Positions 36,973 through 49,283 of a stretch of 64,000 bases of DNA are shown here, one piece after another (the stretch's first letter is position 1; each line of letters opens with the position of its first letter). A model generated the notes under the pieces. The model was given only the letters and a program-made list of their open reading frames with translations. It was not told where the DNA came from and did no database searches. The stretch covers positions 9,592 to 73,591 of the forward strand of contig DASSKC010000040.1 of NCBI GenBank assembly GCA_035690885.1, read 5' to 3'. Source of the DNA: Oleiagrimonas sp035690885 (GTDB lineage Bacteria; Pseudomonadota; Gammaproteobacteria; Xanthomonadales; Rhodanobacteraceae). Made by a program: the position numbers and the translations under genes.

Positions 36973-37049
36973 CAGGTCGGGTTGGCTCCACCAACCCGAC
37001 ATCCGTATTGCTGCTCGACGTGTCGGGTTGATGAAGCCAACCCGACCTG
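36973..37049. repeat. 77-bp palindromic repeat between converging genes
   Basis: CAGGTCGGGTTGGC (36973-36986) and GCCAACCCGACCTG (37036-37049) are perfect inverted ends. Internal CCAACCCGACA and TGTCGGGTTG complete two hairpins. It lies between the 3' ends of the peroxiredoxin gene and gyrA and may act as a bidirectional terminator or REP. Confidence 0.8.
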
Positions 37050-37082
37050 CCATTTACGCCGTTGCGCGTCACCAACGCGCGA

Positions 37083-39683
<2,601 letters not shown>

Positions 39684-39880
39684 CTATGCGTCCCTTGAAA
39701 GCAAAAAAGCAGGCCCATGGCGCGCCATGTCTGGCGTACCGCAGGGCGGCATTACACAATCCGTCGATTGTACCACAAAACCGCCCCGATTGCTCGTATT
39801 TTGACGTTGAAAAACAATGTGTTACCGAACCATTCGGGGCCGCATGGCATTCCCGCCAAGCGTCTTCGCGCCAGACCGAC

Positions 39881-40894
<1,014 letters not shown>

Positions 40895-40988
40895 CCGGGC
40901 ATTATCGCTGCTTGCGTCGGTGGTGTCAGACATTGATTGTCGCCATCGCGCCCCCAACTGCATTCAGGGCGTTGACAGGATATTTCCC

Positions 40989-42752
40989 GTGGCACGAAAA
41001 AAACGCAGCACATCCCACCGCGTCAGCGCCTTGCGCGGCTTGTGGCCGTTCCTGAAACCGCACAAATGGCTGGCCCTTGGCTGGCTGGTGTTCCTGGGTC
41101 TGTCCTCTGCCGCGGCACTGGTGTTGCCGGTGGCGGTGCGACACATGATCGACCGCGGCTTTTCCGGCGGCAATGCGGCTGTCATCGACCGCACCTTCCT
41201 GGCCTTGTTCGTGGTCTCCGTGGTGTTGGCGCTGGCCACGGCGGCACGTTATTTCTGCATCACGTTGCTCAGCGAGCGCTCGCTGGCTTCGTTGCGGCGC
41301 ACGCTGTACGGACGTCTGATCGGGCTGGACATCGGCTTTTTCGAGCGCTCGCGCGTGGGCGAGCTGATCTCGCGTCTGAGCACCGACACCGAACTGGTGC
41401 AGACGCTGGTCGGCTCCAGCATCTCGATGGCGCTGCGTGCGGTGGTCACGCTGCTGGGCGCCACTGCGATGATGATCTGGACCAGCCCGCATCTGGCCGG
41501 CCTGACCGCGCTGGTGATTCCGGCGGTGATGATTCCGTTGCTGGTGTTCGGCAAGCGCGTGCAAAAGTTGTCGCGGCACAGCCAGGATCGTCTCGCCGAT
41601 GCCGCGGCGGTTGCCAACGAAACCCTCAATGCGGCGCAGACCGTCAAGGCTTATGCACGCGAAGATGTCGAGCGGCGGCGCTATGGCGAAGCGATCATGC
41701 ATGCGCTGGACACGGCACGCAATCGCATCGGCATGCGCGCACTGCTGACGGCCTCGATCATCACGCTGGTGTTCGGTGCCATCACGCTGGTGCTGTGGGC
41801 CGGTGCCCGCGATGTACTGTCCGGCACGCTTGATGTTGGCGTGCTGGCGCAGTTCGTGATGTACGCGGTCATGGCAGCCAGCTCCGTGGGCACCATCAGC
41901 AGCGTGTTCGGCAGCGTGCTGCGCGCCGCCGGCGCGATGGAGCGCATTGGCGAATTGCTGGCCGAGCGACCGCAAATTGCCACGCCGGACATGCCGGTGA
42001 CACTGCCACAACCGATCCGCGGTGAACTGCGCTTCGAGCAGGTCGGGTTCCATTACCCGAGCCGCCCCGATACGCAGGCGCTGGAAGCATTCGACCTGCA
42101 TGTCAAACCGGGCGAGACCGTGGCACTGGTCGGCCCGTCCGGCGCCGGCAAGAGCACCGTGTTCAGCCTGCTGCTGCGCTTTCATGATCCGCAACGTGGC
42201 CGCATCATGCTCGATGGCATCGAGCTGCGCGCACTGGCGCTGCCGGAGTTGCGCGGCGCCATGGCACTGGTGCCGCAGGAAACCGTGATGTTTGCCGGCA
42301 GTGCGGCCGACAACATCCGTTTCGGCCGCGCCGACGCCGGCGACGAGGCCGTGCGTGCTGCCGCCGTGGCCGCCGAGGCCGATGGCTTCATCCGTGCGCT
42401 GGACGAGGGTTATGCATCGGAGCTGGGCGAGCGCGGTGTGCGCTTGTCGGGCGGGCAACGGCAACGCATCGCGATCGCGCGTGCGATTTTGCATGATGCG
42501 CCGCTGCTGCTGCTGGACGAAGCCACCTCGGCCCTGGATGCGCAATCGGAAGCGGCCATCCAGCAAGCGCTGGCGCACCTCGAAAAAGGCCGCACCACGC
42601 TAGTCATCGCGCATCGGCTTGCCACCGTGCTGCGCGCCGACCGCATCGTGGTCATGGATCAGGGGCAGATCGTGGCCCAGGGCACGCATGAAAGCCTGAT
42701 CCGCGAAGGCGGCTTATACGCGGAGCTGGCCAAATTGCAGTTTGCGGCCTGA
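40989..42752 (+). CDS. MsbA-like ABC exporter (fused permease-ATPase)
   Basis: A 587-residue half-transporter with six membrane helices (about residues 20-300) and a nucleotide-binding domain. GTG at 40989 is chosen because AGGA lies eight bases upstream; longer frames would overlap the mtnA promoter. The ATPase has Walker A GPSGAGKST (about 382-390), signature LSGGQRQR, Walker B LLLLDEATSALD and the switch His in AHRL. It belongs to the MsbA-related group of proteobacterial exporters. The substrate is unknown. It is a single gene facing tal. Confidence 0.88.
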   Translation: MARKKRSTSHRVSALRGLWPFLKPHKWLALGWLVFLGLSSAAALVLPVAVRHMIDRGFSGGNAAVIDRTFLALFVVSVVLALATAARYFCITLLSERSLASLRRTLYGRLIGLDIGFFERSRVGELISRLSTDTELVQTLVGSSISMALRAVVTLLGATAMMIWTSPHLAGLTALVIPAVMIPLLVFGKRVQKLSRHSQDRLADAAAVANETLNAAQTVKAYAREDVERRRYGEAIMHALDTARNRIGMRALLTASIITLVFGAITLVLWAGARDVLSGTLDVGVLAQFVMYAVMAASSVGTISSVFGSVLRAAGAMERIGELLAERPQIATPDMPVTLPQPIRGELRFEQVGFHYPSRPDTQALEAFDLHVKPGETVALVGPSGAGKSTVFSLLLRFHDPQRGRIMLDGIELRALALPELRGAMALVPQETVMFAGSAADNIRFGRADAGDEAVRAAAVAAEADGFIRALDEGYASELGERGVRLSGGQRQRIAIARAILHDAPLLLLDEATSALDAQSEAAIQQALAHLEKGRTTLVIAHRLATVLRADRIVVMDQGQIVAQGTHESLIREGGLYAELAKLQFAA

Positions 42753-42774
42753 GTTCCAAGCCATGGCAAAAGCC

Positions 42775-42804
42775 GCGGACGGGGACGTCCGCGTCCCCGT
42801 CCGC
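42775..42804. terminator. Strong hairpin between convergent genes
   Basis: GCGGACGGGGACG-TCCG-CGTCCCCGTCCGC is a perfect 13-bp stem with a 4-base loop between the ABC exporter and transaldolase 3' ends. It has no T-run, so it is only a candidate bidirectional terminator or mRNA stabiliser. Confidence 0.55.
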
Positions 42805-42834
42805 TACGTGCGAAAACGCCCGCGGCCCACGGGA

Positions 42835-43914
42835 TCAGGCGGTCAGTGCCTTGCCTTGCTCGGCGATGCGTTCCATCAGCTGCTGCCACGATTTGACGAA
42901 TGCGGCCGCGCCGTCGACCTGCAGCTTCTCGGCCAGCGCATCGACGTCGACACCGGCTTCGGCAAGGCGCGCCAGCATGGCTTCGGCGTCGCTGCTGTCG
43001 GTGTTCATCGTCCCGTGCAGCTCGCCGTGGTCGGCTAGCGCCTCGATGGTCTTGCCGGGCATGGTGTTGATGGTGTCCGGTGCCGCCAGTTCGGTGATGT
43101 ACAGGGTGTCGGACGCATCCGGATCCTTGGTGCCGGTGCTGGCCCAGAGCAAGCGCTGCGGCGTGGCACCGGCTTCCGCCAGTTTGCTCCAACGCGGCGA
43201 TTCCAAAAGATCGAGGTAAGCGCGATAGGTGCGTCCGGCCACCGCGATGCCCAGCTTGTTGCGCAGCTCTGCCGGCACCTTGTCGTGCACGGCGGCGTCC
43301 CAACGGCTGATGAAGACCGAGGCGACCGATGCCACCTTCGGATCCAGACCGGCCTCGACGCGACGCTCGATGCCGCGCAGGTAAGCTTCGGCCGCAGCCT
43401 GATATTGCTCGCGCGAAAACAGCAAGGTCACGTTGACCGGCACGCCGGCGAAGATGGACTCCTCGATGGCAGGAATGCCCTCGGGTGTGCCCGGAATCTT
43501 CACGAACAGATTTTCGCAGTCGGCCTGGTGGTGGATGGCCGCCGCGGCATCAATGGTGGCCGCGGTATCACTGGCCAGCAGCGGCGACACTTCCATCGAC
43601 ACCCAACCATCCACACCCTCGGTGGACTTGAACACCGGCTTGAACAATTCGGCGGCGCGGCGCAGGTCTTCCAGCGCCAGCTCGACGAACAGCTCCTCGT
43701 CCGACTTGCCCTCGCCGGCCTTGTCGCGAATGCCATCATCATAGGCATCGGAACCGCCGATGGCCTTTTCGAAGATGCTGGGATTGGAGGTCAATCCCGT
43801 CAGCGAATATTCCTCGATGTGTCGAGCCAGGCTGCCGTCATCAAGGATGTCGCGGGTGATGTTGTCCAGCCACAGGCTCTGGCCGAGGTCGTGCAATTTT
43901 CGGGTTGCGTTCAT
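42835..43914 (-). CDS. tal: Transaldolase
   Basis: A 359-residue pentose-phosphate enzyme that moves a dihydroxyacetone unit between sugar phosphates. The ATG at 43914 follows AAGGAGC. The Schiff-base lysine is K139 in LFVKIPGTPEG. Other family motifs are SLTGLTSNPSIFEKAI near the N terminus and NVTLLFSREQY. The length and TSNPSIF segment place it in the long bacterial class (actinobacterial/xanthomonad type) rather than the 317-residue TalB class. Confidence 0.95.
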   Translation of the reverse strand: MNATRKLHDLGQSLWLDNITRDILDDGSLARHIEEYSLTGLTSNPSIFEKAIGGSDAYDDGIRDKAGEGKSDEELFVELALEDLRRAAELFKPVFKSTEGVDGWVSMEVSPLLASDTAATIDAAAAIHHQADCENLFVKIPGTPEGIPAIEESIFAGVPVNVTLLFSREQYQAAAEAYLRGIERRVEAGLDPKVASVASVFISRWDAAVHDKVPAELRNKLGIAVAGRTYRAYLDLLESPRWSKLAEAGATPQRLLWASTGTKDPDASDTLYITELAAPDTINTMPGKTIEALADHGELHGTMNTDSSDAEAMLARLAEAGVDVDALAEKLQVDGAAAFVKSWQQLMERIAEQGKALTA

Positions 43915-44007
43915 GGAAGCTCCTTGTACCGATCCGTGTCTTGGATATGCATGCACCATGCGTCGCTTTCAATGGTGCTGCAAGAGAAACGTCGGCATAT
44001 GGCCAAG

Positions 44008-44039
44008 AAAAAACCCGCATCGTGCGATGCGGGTTTTTT
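44008..44039 (-). terminator. Intrinsic terminator for the cold-shock gene
   Basis: CCCGCATC-GTGC-GATGCGGG flanked by AAAAAA and TTTTTT. It serves the leftward cold-shock gene ending at 44060, and its symmetry would also stop rightward transcription. Confidence 0.85.
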
Positions 44040-44059
44040 CGATTCGATGGCAATGAAGC

Positions 44060-44266
44060 CTACTCGACGGCGGCAACGGCGGAAGCTTGCGCCCCCTTCG
44101 GACCCTGGGTCACCTCGAAACTGACACGCTGGCCTTCCTTGAGACTGCGGAACCCGGTGTCATTGATGGCCGAATAGTGAACGAACACGTCGTCACCCCC
44201 GTCCTCGGGCGCGATGAAACCGAAGCCCTTGGCATCATTGAACCATTTGACTGTACCAAAACGCAT
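44060..44266 (-). CDS. Cold-shock-domain protein
   Basis: A 68-residue single-domain OB-fold RNA/DNA-binding protein. It has RNP1 KGFGFI and RNP2 VFVHYSAI, and starts MRFGTVKWFND at 44266 after GAGGGG. It destabilises RNA secondary structure. The 176-bp upstream region to mtnP could form a cold-shock 5' leader but no defined element was identified. Confidence 0.95.
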   Translation of the reverse strand: MRFGTVKWFNDAKGFGFIAPEDGGDDVFVHYSAINDTGFRSLKEGQRVSFEVTQGPKGAQASAVAAVE

Positions 44267-44442
44267 TTGAAAAAACCCCTCACGTAAACACAAAGTGCAG
44301 CTGTCATGCCTTTGTTATATTTCAAACTGCCGCACCTTGCGGAGTATCACCGCGTTTTTGCGTCGATTGCAAGTGACTGGTTGCACATTTCATCATGCCG
44401 CCGCCGCATATCGTTATCAAACCTGAACCGCAACCATACGGC

Positions 44443-45198
44443 TCACAGCTGGCGCAGGATGTCCGGCACCTTGGCCGTCGCCGCCTCCAGGTGCGCGAAA
44501 ATCGCCTCCAGACTGATCTCGGGCAAATCTTCCGGATCGCAGCCGGCGGCCCAATTGGCCACGACCGCCAGGCAGGCGTATGCCATGTCGAGCTCGCGCG
44601 CCAGGACGGCTTCGGGCATGCCGGTCATGCCGACCATGTCGCAACCGTCACGGCGCATGCGCGCGATCTCGGCACGCGTTTCCAAACGCGGCCCCTGGGT
44701 CACGCCGTAGCAACCGCCATCGACCACCGGCATGCCGGCGCGCGCGGCAGCGTCCAGGCATGCGCGCCGCCAATCGGCACTGTACGGCTCGCTGAAATCC
44801 ACATGCCGGACCTCGCCACCGTCGACATCGGCGAAACTGGCGATCCGTCCCCACGTGTAGTCGATCAACTGCTCCGGCATGGCCAGGCAACGCGGCCCCA
44901 TGTCGGCGCGAATGCCACCGACCGCATTGACGGCCAATACCCGCGAGACACCCAGATGGTGCAAGGCCCACAGGTTGGCGCGATAGTTGACGCGGTGCGG
45001 TGCCAGGGTGTGCGCCTCGCCATGGCGGGCCAGGAACGCCACACGCCGGCGACCCATGTTGCCGAGCAGAATGTCGGCCGACGGTTCACCGAAGGGCGTA
45101 TCCAGCCGCTTGCGCTCGACCTCGGTCAGCTCCGCCAGCTTGTAGAAACCGGTGCCGCCAATGACGGCAAAATCAATGACCGTGCCGGCACCGCTCAT
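44443..45198 (-). CDS. mtnP: S-methyl-5'-thioinosine (or thioadenosine) phosphorylase
   Basis: A 251-residue PNP-family phosphorylase. It has IGGTGFY in the phosphate loop, ARHGEAHTLAPHRVNYRAN, GGCYGVTQGPRLETRAEI and MVGMTGMPEAVLARE. The Pseudomonas MTIP group, which uses methylthioinosine and releases hypoxanthine, shares the GVTQGPRLET-type region, and the adjacent hypoxanthine phosphoribosyltransferase supports that choice over an adenosine-type phosphorylase. Its start overlaps the hpt stop by one base. Confidence 0.88.
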   Translation of the reverse strand: MSGAGTVIDFAVIGGTGFYKLAELTEVERKRLDTPFGEPSADILLGNMGRRRVAFLARHGEAHTLAPHRVNYRANLWALHHLGVSRVLAVNAVGGIRADMGPRCLAMPEQLIDYTWGRIASFADVDGGEVRHVDFSEPYSADWRRACLDAAARAGMPVVDGGCYGVTQGPRLETRAEIARMRRDGCDMVGMTGMPEAVLARELDMAYACLAVVANWAAGCDPEDLPEISLEAIFAHLEAATAKVPDILRQL

Positions 45199-45746
45199 CA
45201 GGACGCCCCCAACGCGTAAATGCCAGGCAGATTGCGGCCTTGCTCGTGATAGTCCATGCCATAGCCGAACACGTAGCGATCGGGCACCACCACGCCGTTG
45301 AAGTCGGACGCGATGCCGGCAATGCGCCGGTCATGATCCTTGACGCACAAGGTCGCAATCAGCACCCGTCGCGCGCCCATGTCCAGGCACGCATCACGCA
45401 CCGCGGCAAGCGTATGCCCTTCATCGAGAATGTCGTCGACCAGCAGCACGCTGCGCCCGTTCAGATCGACCTGCGGCTTGCGCAGCCAGTGCAACTGACC
45501 GGCACGATTGTCGTGGTATCGCGTGGCATGCGCGTAATCGAATTGAAGGTCGGTGGTGACCGCAAGCGCCAACTGCGCGGCAAACACCAAGGCGCCATTC
45601 ATGACCGTCAACATCACCGCGCTTTCGCCAGCCAGGCTCGCGTCGATGTCCCGGCCCATCTGAGCGATCCGCGACTCAAGCGCATCGCGGTCGTGCAGCA
45701 AGTCGGCGCCATGCAGCGCTTCGGCCAAGGGTGGGATCGTGGTCAT
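45198..45746 (-). CDS. hpt: Hypoxanthine(-guanine) phosphoribosyltransferase
   Basis: A 182-residue purine salvage enzyme forming IMP/GMP from the base and PRPP. The PRPP loop is VLLVDDILDEGHT, and VPDRYVFGYGMDY is the base-binding region. It overlaps the NagZ-like gene by 4 bp upstream and mtnP by 1 bp downstream. Placed next to mtnP, it can recapture hypoxanthine released from methylthioinosine. Confidence 0.94.
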   Translation of the reverse strand: MTTIPPLAEALHGADLLHDRDALESRIAQMGRDIDASLAGESAVMLTVMNGALVFAAQLALAVTTDLQFDYAHATRYHDNRAGQLHWLRKPQVDLNGRSVLLVDDILDEGHTLAAVRDACLDMGARRVLIATLCVKDHDRRIAGIASDFNGVVVPDRYVFGYGMDYHEQGRNLPGIYALGAS

Positions 45747-46687
45747 GAAGCAGGTTCTCCATCCAGTGCCTGGACACGGGCAATGAATTGATCGCGTTGC
45801 GGGTTGTCCTCGAGTGCGGTCCAGGTCGCACCCACGGCACCACGCAAGCGGGTGGCATGCGCCGAATCGCAGGGTGACAAATCACCTGCGGCTGCCAGCG
45901 CCGCGTCGAGCAGATCCGGCCGACACACCGGAATCAGATCGCAACCGGCATCATGGCAGGCATGGAGGTACGCCGCTACATCCGCGCCCGCATCGGCGTC
46001 GATCAAACATGCGTCATTGGCGACCACCAGCCCCTCAAAACCAAGCTCGTCGCGCAGCACATCATCAATCCGGCTGCGCGCCCATTCCGACGCACCCGCC
46101 GATGCCATCATCATCGCTTCGGCACCGCCGGTCACGGCATCGGCGAACGGTTGCAAGGACGCATCGTCGGCACGACCGTTCACGGGGAAATACCCGGGAA
46201 CCGCCGACATGCCGGCCAGGCGCACGCCGCGCACCAGGCCCTGGCCCAATTCGGCAATGGCCAGCGGATCGGCATGCAACATCCGGTCGCGTTGCCGGCC
46301 ATGGTCACTGTCCTGGCCAAGAATCGGACTGGGCATGACCAGATCCACATCCACGGCGCGCAACTCGCTGGCCATCAACCAGGCATGCTCTTCGGCCAGC
46401 TCCACGGCACGAGCGGGCTCGACATCCCAGACCTCGCCCAGACGCGCTGGCGCCGGCAATCTCGTGAAACCGTCGCACACGGGTGACCGCGTGAGCGCCG
46501 ATCGATCCATGCAGATCAGGAATGCATCGTCATCGCGAAGCTCACGCAGCGCCTGCACCAGCTGCTGCAATTGACGGCGCGATTGAACATTGTGCGCGCC
46601 AAGCAGCACGCCACTGACCGTGGGCGCAACAACGCACGCGCGCTCGCGCGCACTGACAGCGATATCGGCAAGCCCCACCAGCAGCAT
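45743..46687 (-). CDS. NagZ-like GH3 protein with lost catalytic residues
   Basis: A 314-residue homologue of beta-N-acetylhexosaminidase NagZ, recognised from the N-terminal frame (GVLLGAHNVQSRRQLQQL), AEEHAWLMASELRA, RSRIDDVLRDELGFEGLV and the C-terminal ACHDAGCDLIPVCRPD. The catalytic features are gone. The GH3 nucleophile motif [S/T]-D reads A-N (N224 in VVANDACL). The KHFPGHG substrate/acid-base loop reads GYFPVNG (residues 165-171). The DQEGGRV segment reads DRSALTR (61-67). It is therefore probably a pseudoenzyme and not a muropeptide hydrolase. The frame is intact and overlaps both neighbours (CYTH by 1 bp, hpt by 4 bp), so it is expressed rather than decaying. Its role is unknown. 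Confidence 0.8.
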   Translation of the reverse strand: MLLVGLADIAVSARERACVVAPTVSGVLLGAHNVQSRRQLQQLVQALRELRDDDAFLICMDRSALTRSPVCDGFTRLPAPARLGEVWDVEPARAVELAEEHAWLMASELRAVDVDLVMPSPILGQDSDHGRQRDRMLHADPLAIAELGQGLVRGVRLAGMSAVPGYFPVNGRADDASLQPFADAVTGGAEAMMMASAGASEWARSRIDDVLRDELGFEGLVVANDACLIDADAGADVAAYLHACHDAGCDLIPVCRPDLLDAALAAAGDLSPCDSAHATRLRGAVGATWTALEDNPQRDQFIARVQALDGEPAS

Positions 46688-47202
46688 CAGTCACTTTCCC
46701 CCGCGCGCTCGGCCGGACTCCACTGACTGTAGGCATGGGCGATCAGATTGACGTTGTAGTAGCGCTCGAGATGGCTGACATCGGCTCCCAACCAGGCTGG
46801 CCGCGGGAACGGAGTGTCGGCCGACGGCAGCTCCAGCTCGGCCACGACCAGGCCCGCGTTCCGGCCCAGGAACTCGTCGACCTCGAAGGCGTGGCCTTCA
46901 ATCACCACCAAGTGACGGATCTTTTCCACCCGCCCATTGCACAGCTCGCGCAGCATGATCTCGGCGTCGGCCAGCGGGACCGCATATTCGAATTCAAGCC
47001 GTTCGATACCGGCTTTGGCCTGCTTGACGTTCAGCCACGCCGCGTCTCCGGCGATGCGCACGCGCACCGACGAGCGCGCCAGGCCCTGTGTCAGTGCGGC
47101 AACATCGACCAGATACCCCTGCTCCATGCGCATGCTCGCCGACGCCATGGTGCGCCAGCCCTCGCCCGTGACCAGGAACTTGCGCTCGATTTCGATGCTC
47201 AT
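46687..47202 (-). CDS. CYTH-domain triphosphatase
   Basis: A 171-residue CYTH protein. It has the ExExK metal-binding start (IEIERKF), the RVRIAGDAAWLNVKQ strands, and alternating acidic residues (LEFEYAV, FEVDEFLG, VAELEL) that line the tunnel. Members hydrolyse inorganic triphosphate or related polyphosphates. It overlaps rlmD by 4 bp and the NagZ-like gene by 1 bp. Confidence 0.88.
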   Translation of the reverse strand: MSIEIERKFLVTGEGWRTMASASMRMEQGYLVDVAALTQGLARSSVRVRIAGDAAWLNVKQAKAGIERLEFEYAVPLADAEIMLRELCNGRVEKIRHLVVIEGHAFEVDEFLGRNAGLVVAELELPSADTPFPRPAWLGADVSHLERYYNVNLIAHAYSQWSPAERAGESD

Positions 47203-48506
47203 CGCTCGAACAGCGCAATGGATTCGACGTGCGCGGTATGCGGGAACATGTCCATCACCCCGGCCGACGCAAGCCGGAAACCATGGCGCTTGACCAGGAT
47301 GGCGGCATCACGCGCCAGTGATGCCGGATGACAGGAGACGTAAACCACGCGTCGGGTGCCCTTGGCGGGCAAATAGTCCAGCAGCTTGTCGGCGCCGGCA
47401 CGCGGCGGATCGAGCAGCAGCTTGTCCCACTCGGCCCTGGCCCATGCCGTTGCGCGTTGGTCCTCGAACAGGTTGGCCACGTGAAACCCGGCATTGTCGA
47501 TGTGGTTGCGCGCGGCATTAGCGTCGGCGCGCTCCACCAGGGCGTGCTCGCCCTCGACACCTTCGACGCGAGCCACCCGCCGCGCCAGCGGCAAGGTGAA
47601 ATTGCCCAGGCCGCAGAACAGGTCCAGCACACGGTCCTGCGGCTGCGGGTCGAGCAGGGACAAGGCATGCGCCAACATGCGCTCGTTCATGTCGGCATTG
47701 ACCTGGACAAAGTCCAGCGGTCGGAACTCCAGCTCCAGCGCATCGCCATCGAACTTGTAGGCCAGACGCGGATGCTCCGGCCACAACGGGTGCACACTGG
47801 TATTGCCGCCCGGCTGCAGGTAAATGGCAAAGCCATGCTGCTTGCCGAATCCGGTCAGCGTGTCCAGATCGCGTTGCCCCAACGGACGCATGTGACGAAA
47901 CACCAATGCCACGGTGTCGTCGCCGGCGGCAAACTCGATCTGCGGGATGTCGGCCGCGGCGTCGAGCGCGTCGATCATCGTCGACAGCGCTTCCAGGCGA
48001 GTGCCCAACGCCGGATGCACCACGTCGCAATGGGCAATGTCGGCCACGTACCGCGGGTTGGCTTTCTCGCGAAAGCCGACCAGCACACGCCCCTTCTTGA
48101 ATACCTTGCGCACCGACAGCCGACCACGGCGCCGATAACCCCATGCCGCGCCGCTCAATGGCGGCAGCCAGTGTTCGGGAGTCACCTTGCCGATGCGCTC
48201 GAAGTTCTCGGCCAGCACGCGTTGCTTGGCAAGAATCTGCTGATCCAGCGCCAGGTGCTGCAGCGAACAACCGCCACAATAGTCATAGTGCGCGCAACGC
48301 GGTTCGACGCGGTCCGGCGAGCGATTGAACAACTCGACCACCCTGCCCTCGTCGAAATGTCGATGACGGCGGGTCACGCTCGCACGCAGCTTCTCTCCGG
48401 GCAAGGCCGCGTTGACGAACAAGGCCTTGCCATCAACGTGTGCCACGCCACGGCCGTCGTGGGTCAGGTCGGTGATCTCGGTCTCGACCTCGATGTTTTT
48501 CTTCAT
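47199..48506 (-). CDS. rlmD: 23S rRNA m5U1939 methyltransferase
   Basis: A 435-residue SAM-dependent enzyme with an N-terminal TRAM domain, a 4Fe-4S cluster (C71, C77, C80 in CAHYDYCGGC, plus a later Cys in DIAHCDVV) and a Rossmann methyltransferase (LDLFCGLGNFTLPLA). The catalytic Cys is in VYVSCHPASLARD. The ATG at 48506 gives the family start. It is the first gene of the tightly overlapping leftward operon that ends with mtnP. Confidence 0.95.
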   Translation of the reverse strand: MKKNIEVETEITDLTHDGRGVAHVDGKALFVNAALPGEKLRASVTRRHRHFDEGRVVELFNRSPDRVEPRCAHYDYCGGCSLQHLALDQQILAKQRVLAENFERIGKVTPEHWLPPLSGAAWGYRRRGRLSVRKVFKKGRVLVGFREKANPRYVADIAHCDVVHPALGTRLEALSTMIDALDAAADIPQIEFAAGDDTVALVFRHMRPLGQRDLDTLTGFGKQHGFAIYLQPGGNTSVHPLWPEHPRLAYKFDGDALELEFRPLDFVQVNADMNERMLAHALSLLDPQPQDRVLDLFCGLGNFTLPLARRVARVEGVEGEHALVERADANAARNHIDNAGFHVANLFEDQRATAWARAEWDKLLLDPPRAGADKLLDYLPAKGTRRVVYVSCHPASLARDAAILVKRHGFRLASAGVMDMFPHTAHVESIALFER

Positions 48507-48565
48507 GATGGAAAACGCACGGTGCCCGGATATCGATGGCCCCGGGCACGAAAAAGACGAATGGA

Positions 48566-49192
48566 TTATTTGCGTGTCCAGGCACCGCTGGCATTCTGGT
48601 AATACCAGCCGTCGTGTGCCTTCTTGATCCACAGCGCGGCAAAGATGTTGCGGATTTTCGCCTCCCAGCCGGGGTGACCGTTGGCGTTGGCGATCTCGCG
48701 GTACAGCGCCTTGCGGTCACGGTTTTCCGCCGCCACGATGGCGTTGACCTTGGTGCGCCTGGCCAGCGGAACACTGGACGCGTCGCGCACCGCAACCAGA
48801 CCGTCATGCGTGAACCCGACCACGCCCTTGTCGAGCAGCTTGCCGAGCGAGTGCTCGTAACGCTGGCGCATGCGCGCATGGATGGCGTCCACGCCCGGGG
48901 TGTGGATGCGCAGGTTCGGCTGGTCCGCGGCGTAGGCTGCGGGGACCACGAAATTCAATACGCGCAGGGCCAGCGGCTGGCCCTGTGCGTCATCCGCTGC
49001 CGGCTTTGCCGCACTGCTTGCCGAAGCCGGCTGCGCCGACTTTTCCGATGTCGTTCCCGCATCGATGACCGAGCCGATGAACTGGCCCGCAGCCTTCTCC
49101 GCCGCCGCCTTGGGAAAGTACACGTTGATGGTGACGCACCCGGCCAGGGCCGTCAGCAACAACACACTCAGACACAGCAGGCACTTGCGCAT
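48566..49192 (-). CDS. YdbL-like DUF1318 lipoprotein
   Basis: A 208-residue lipoprotein: a signal peptide from 49192 (after GGAGA) with lipobox LTALAGC, then VTINVYFPKAAAEKAA, an Ala/Ser-rich linker, and a C-terminal DUF1318 domain (ALYREIANANGHPGWEAKIRNIFAALW, ending in a GWYYQNASGAWTRK-like tail). DUF1318 proteins are encoded next to YdbH-type AsmA-like proteins in E. coli, as here. Its precise function is not known; it acts at the envelope. Confidence 0.82.
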   Translation of the reverse strand: MRKCLLCLSVLLLTALAGCVTINVYFPKAAAEKAAGQFIGSVIDAGTTSEKSAQPASASSAAKPAADDAQGQPLALRVLNFVVPAAYAADQPNLRIHTPGVDAIHARMRQRYEHSLGKLLDKGVVGFTHDGLVAVRDASSVPLARRTKVNAIVAAENRDRKALYREIANANGHPGWEAKIRNIFAALWIKKAHDGWYYQNASGAWTRK

Positions 49193-49283
49193 GGGGCAAT
49201 TCTCCGTCGATCCGTCCAGCGTCTTGCCGGACACGCAGGCGAATGATCACACAGATGGCCGGGTATGCGTACCCTTCAGTCCA

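Noticed and set aside
44267..44442. Cold-shock thermosensor leader upstream of the cold-shock gene
   Set aside because: The 176-bp region has some T-rich and inverted sequences, but no conserved cold-box or pairing pattern I could support.
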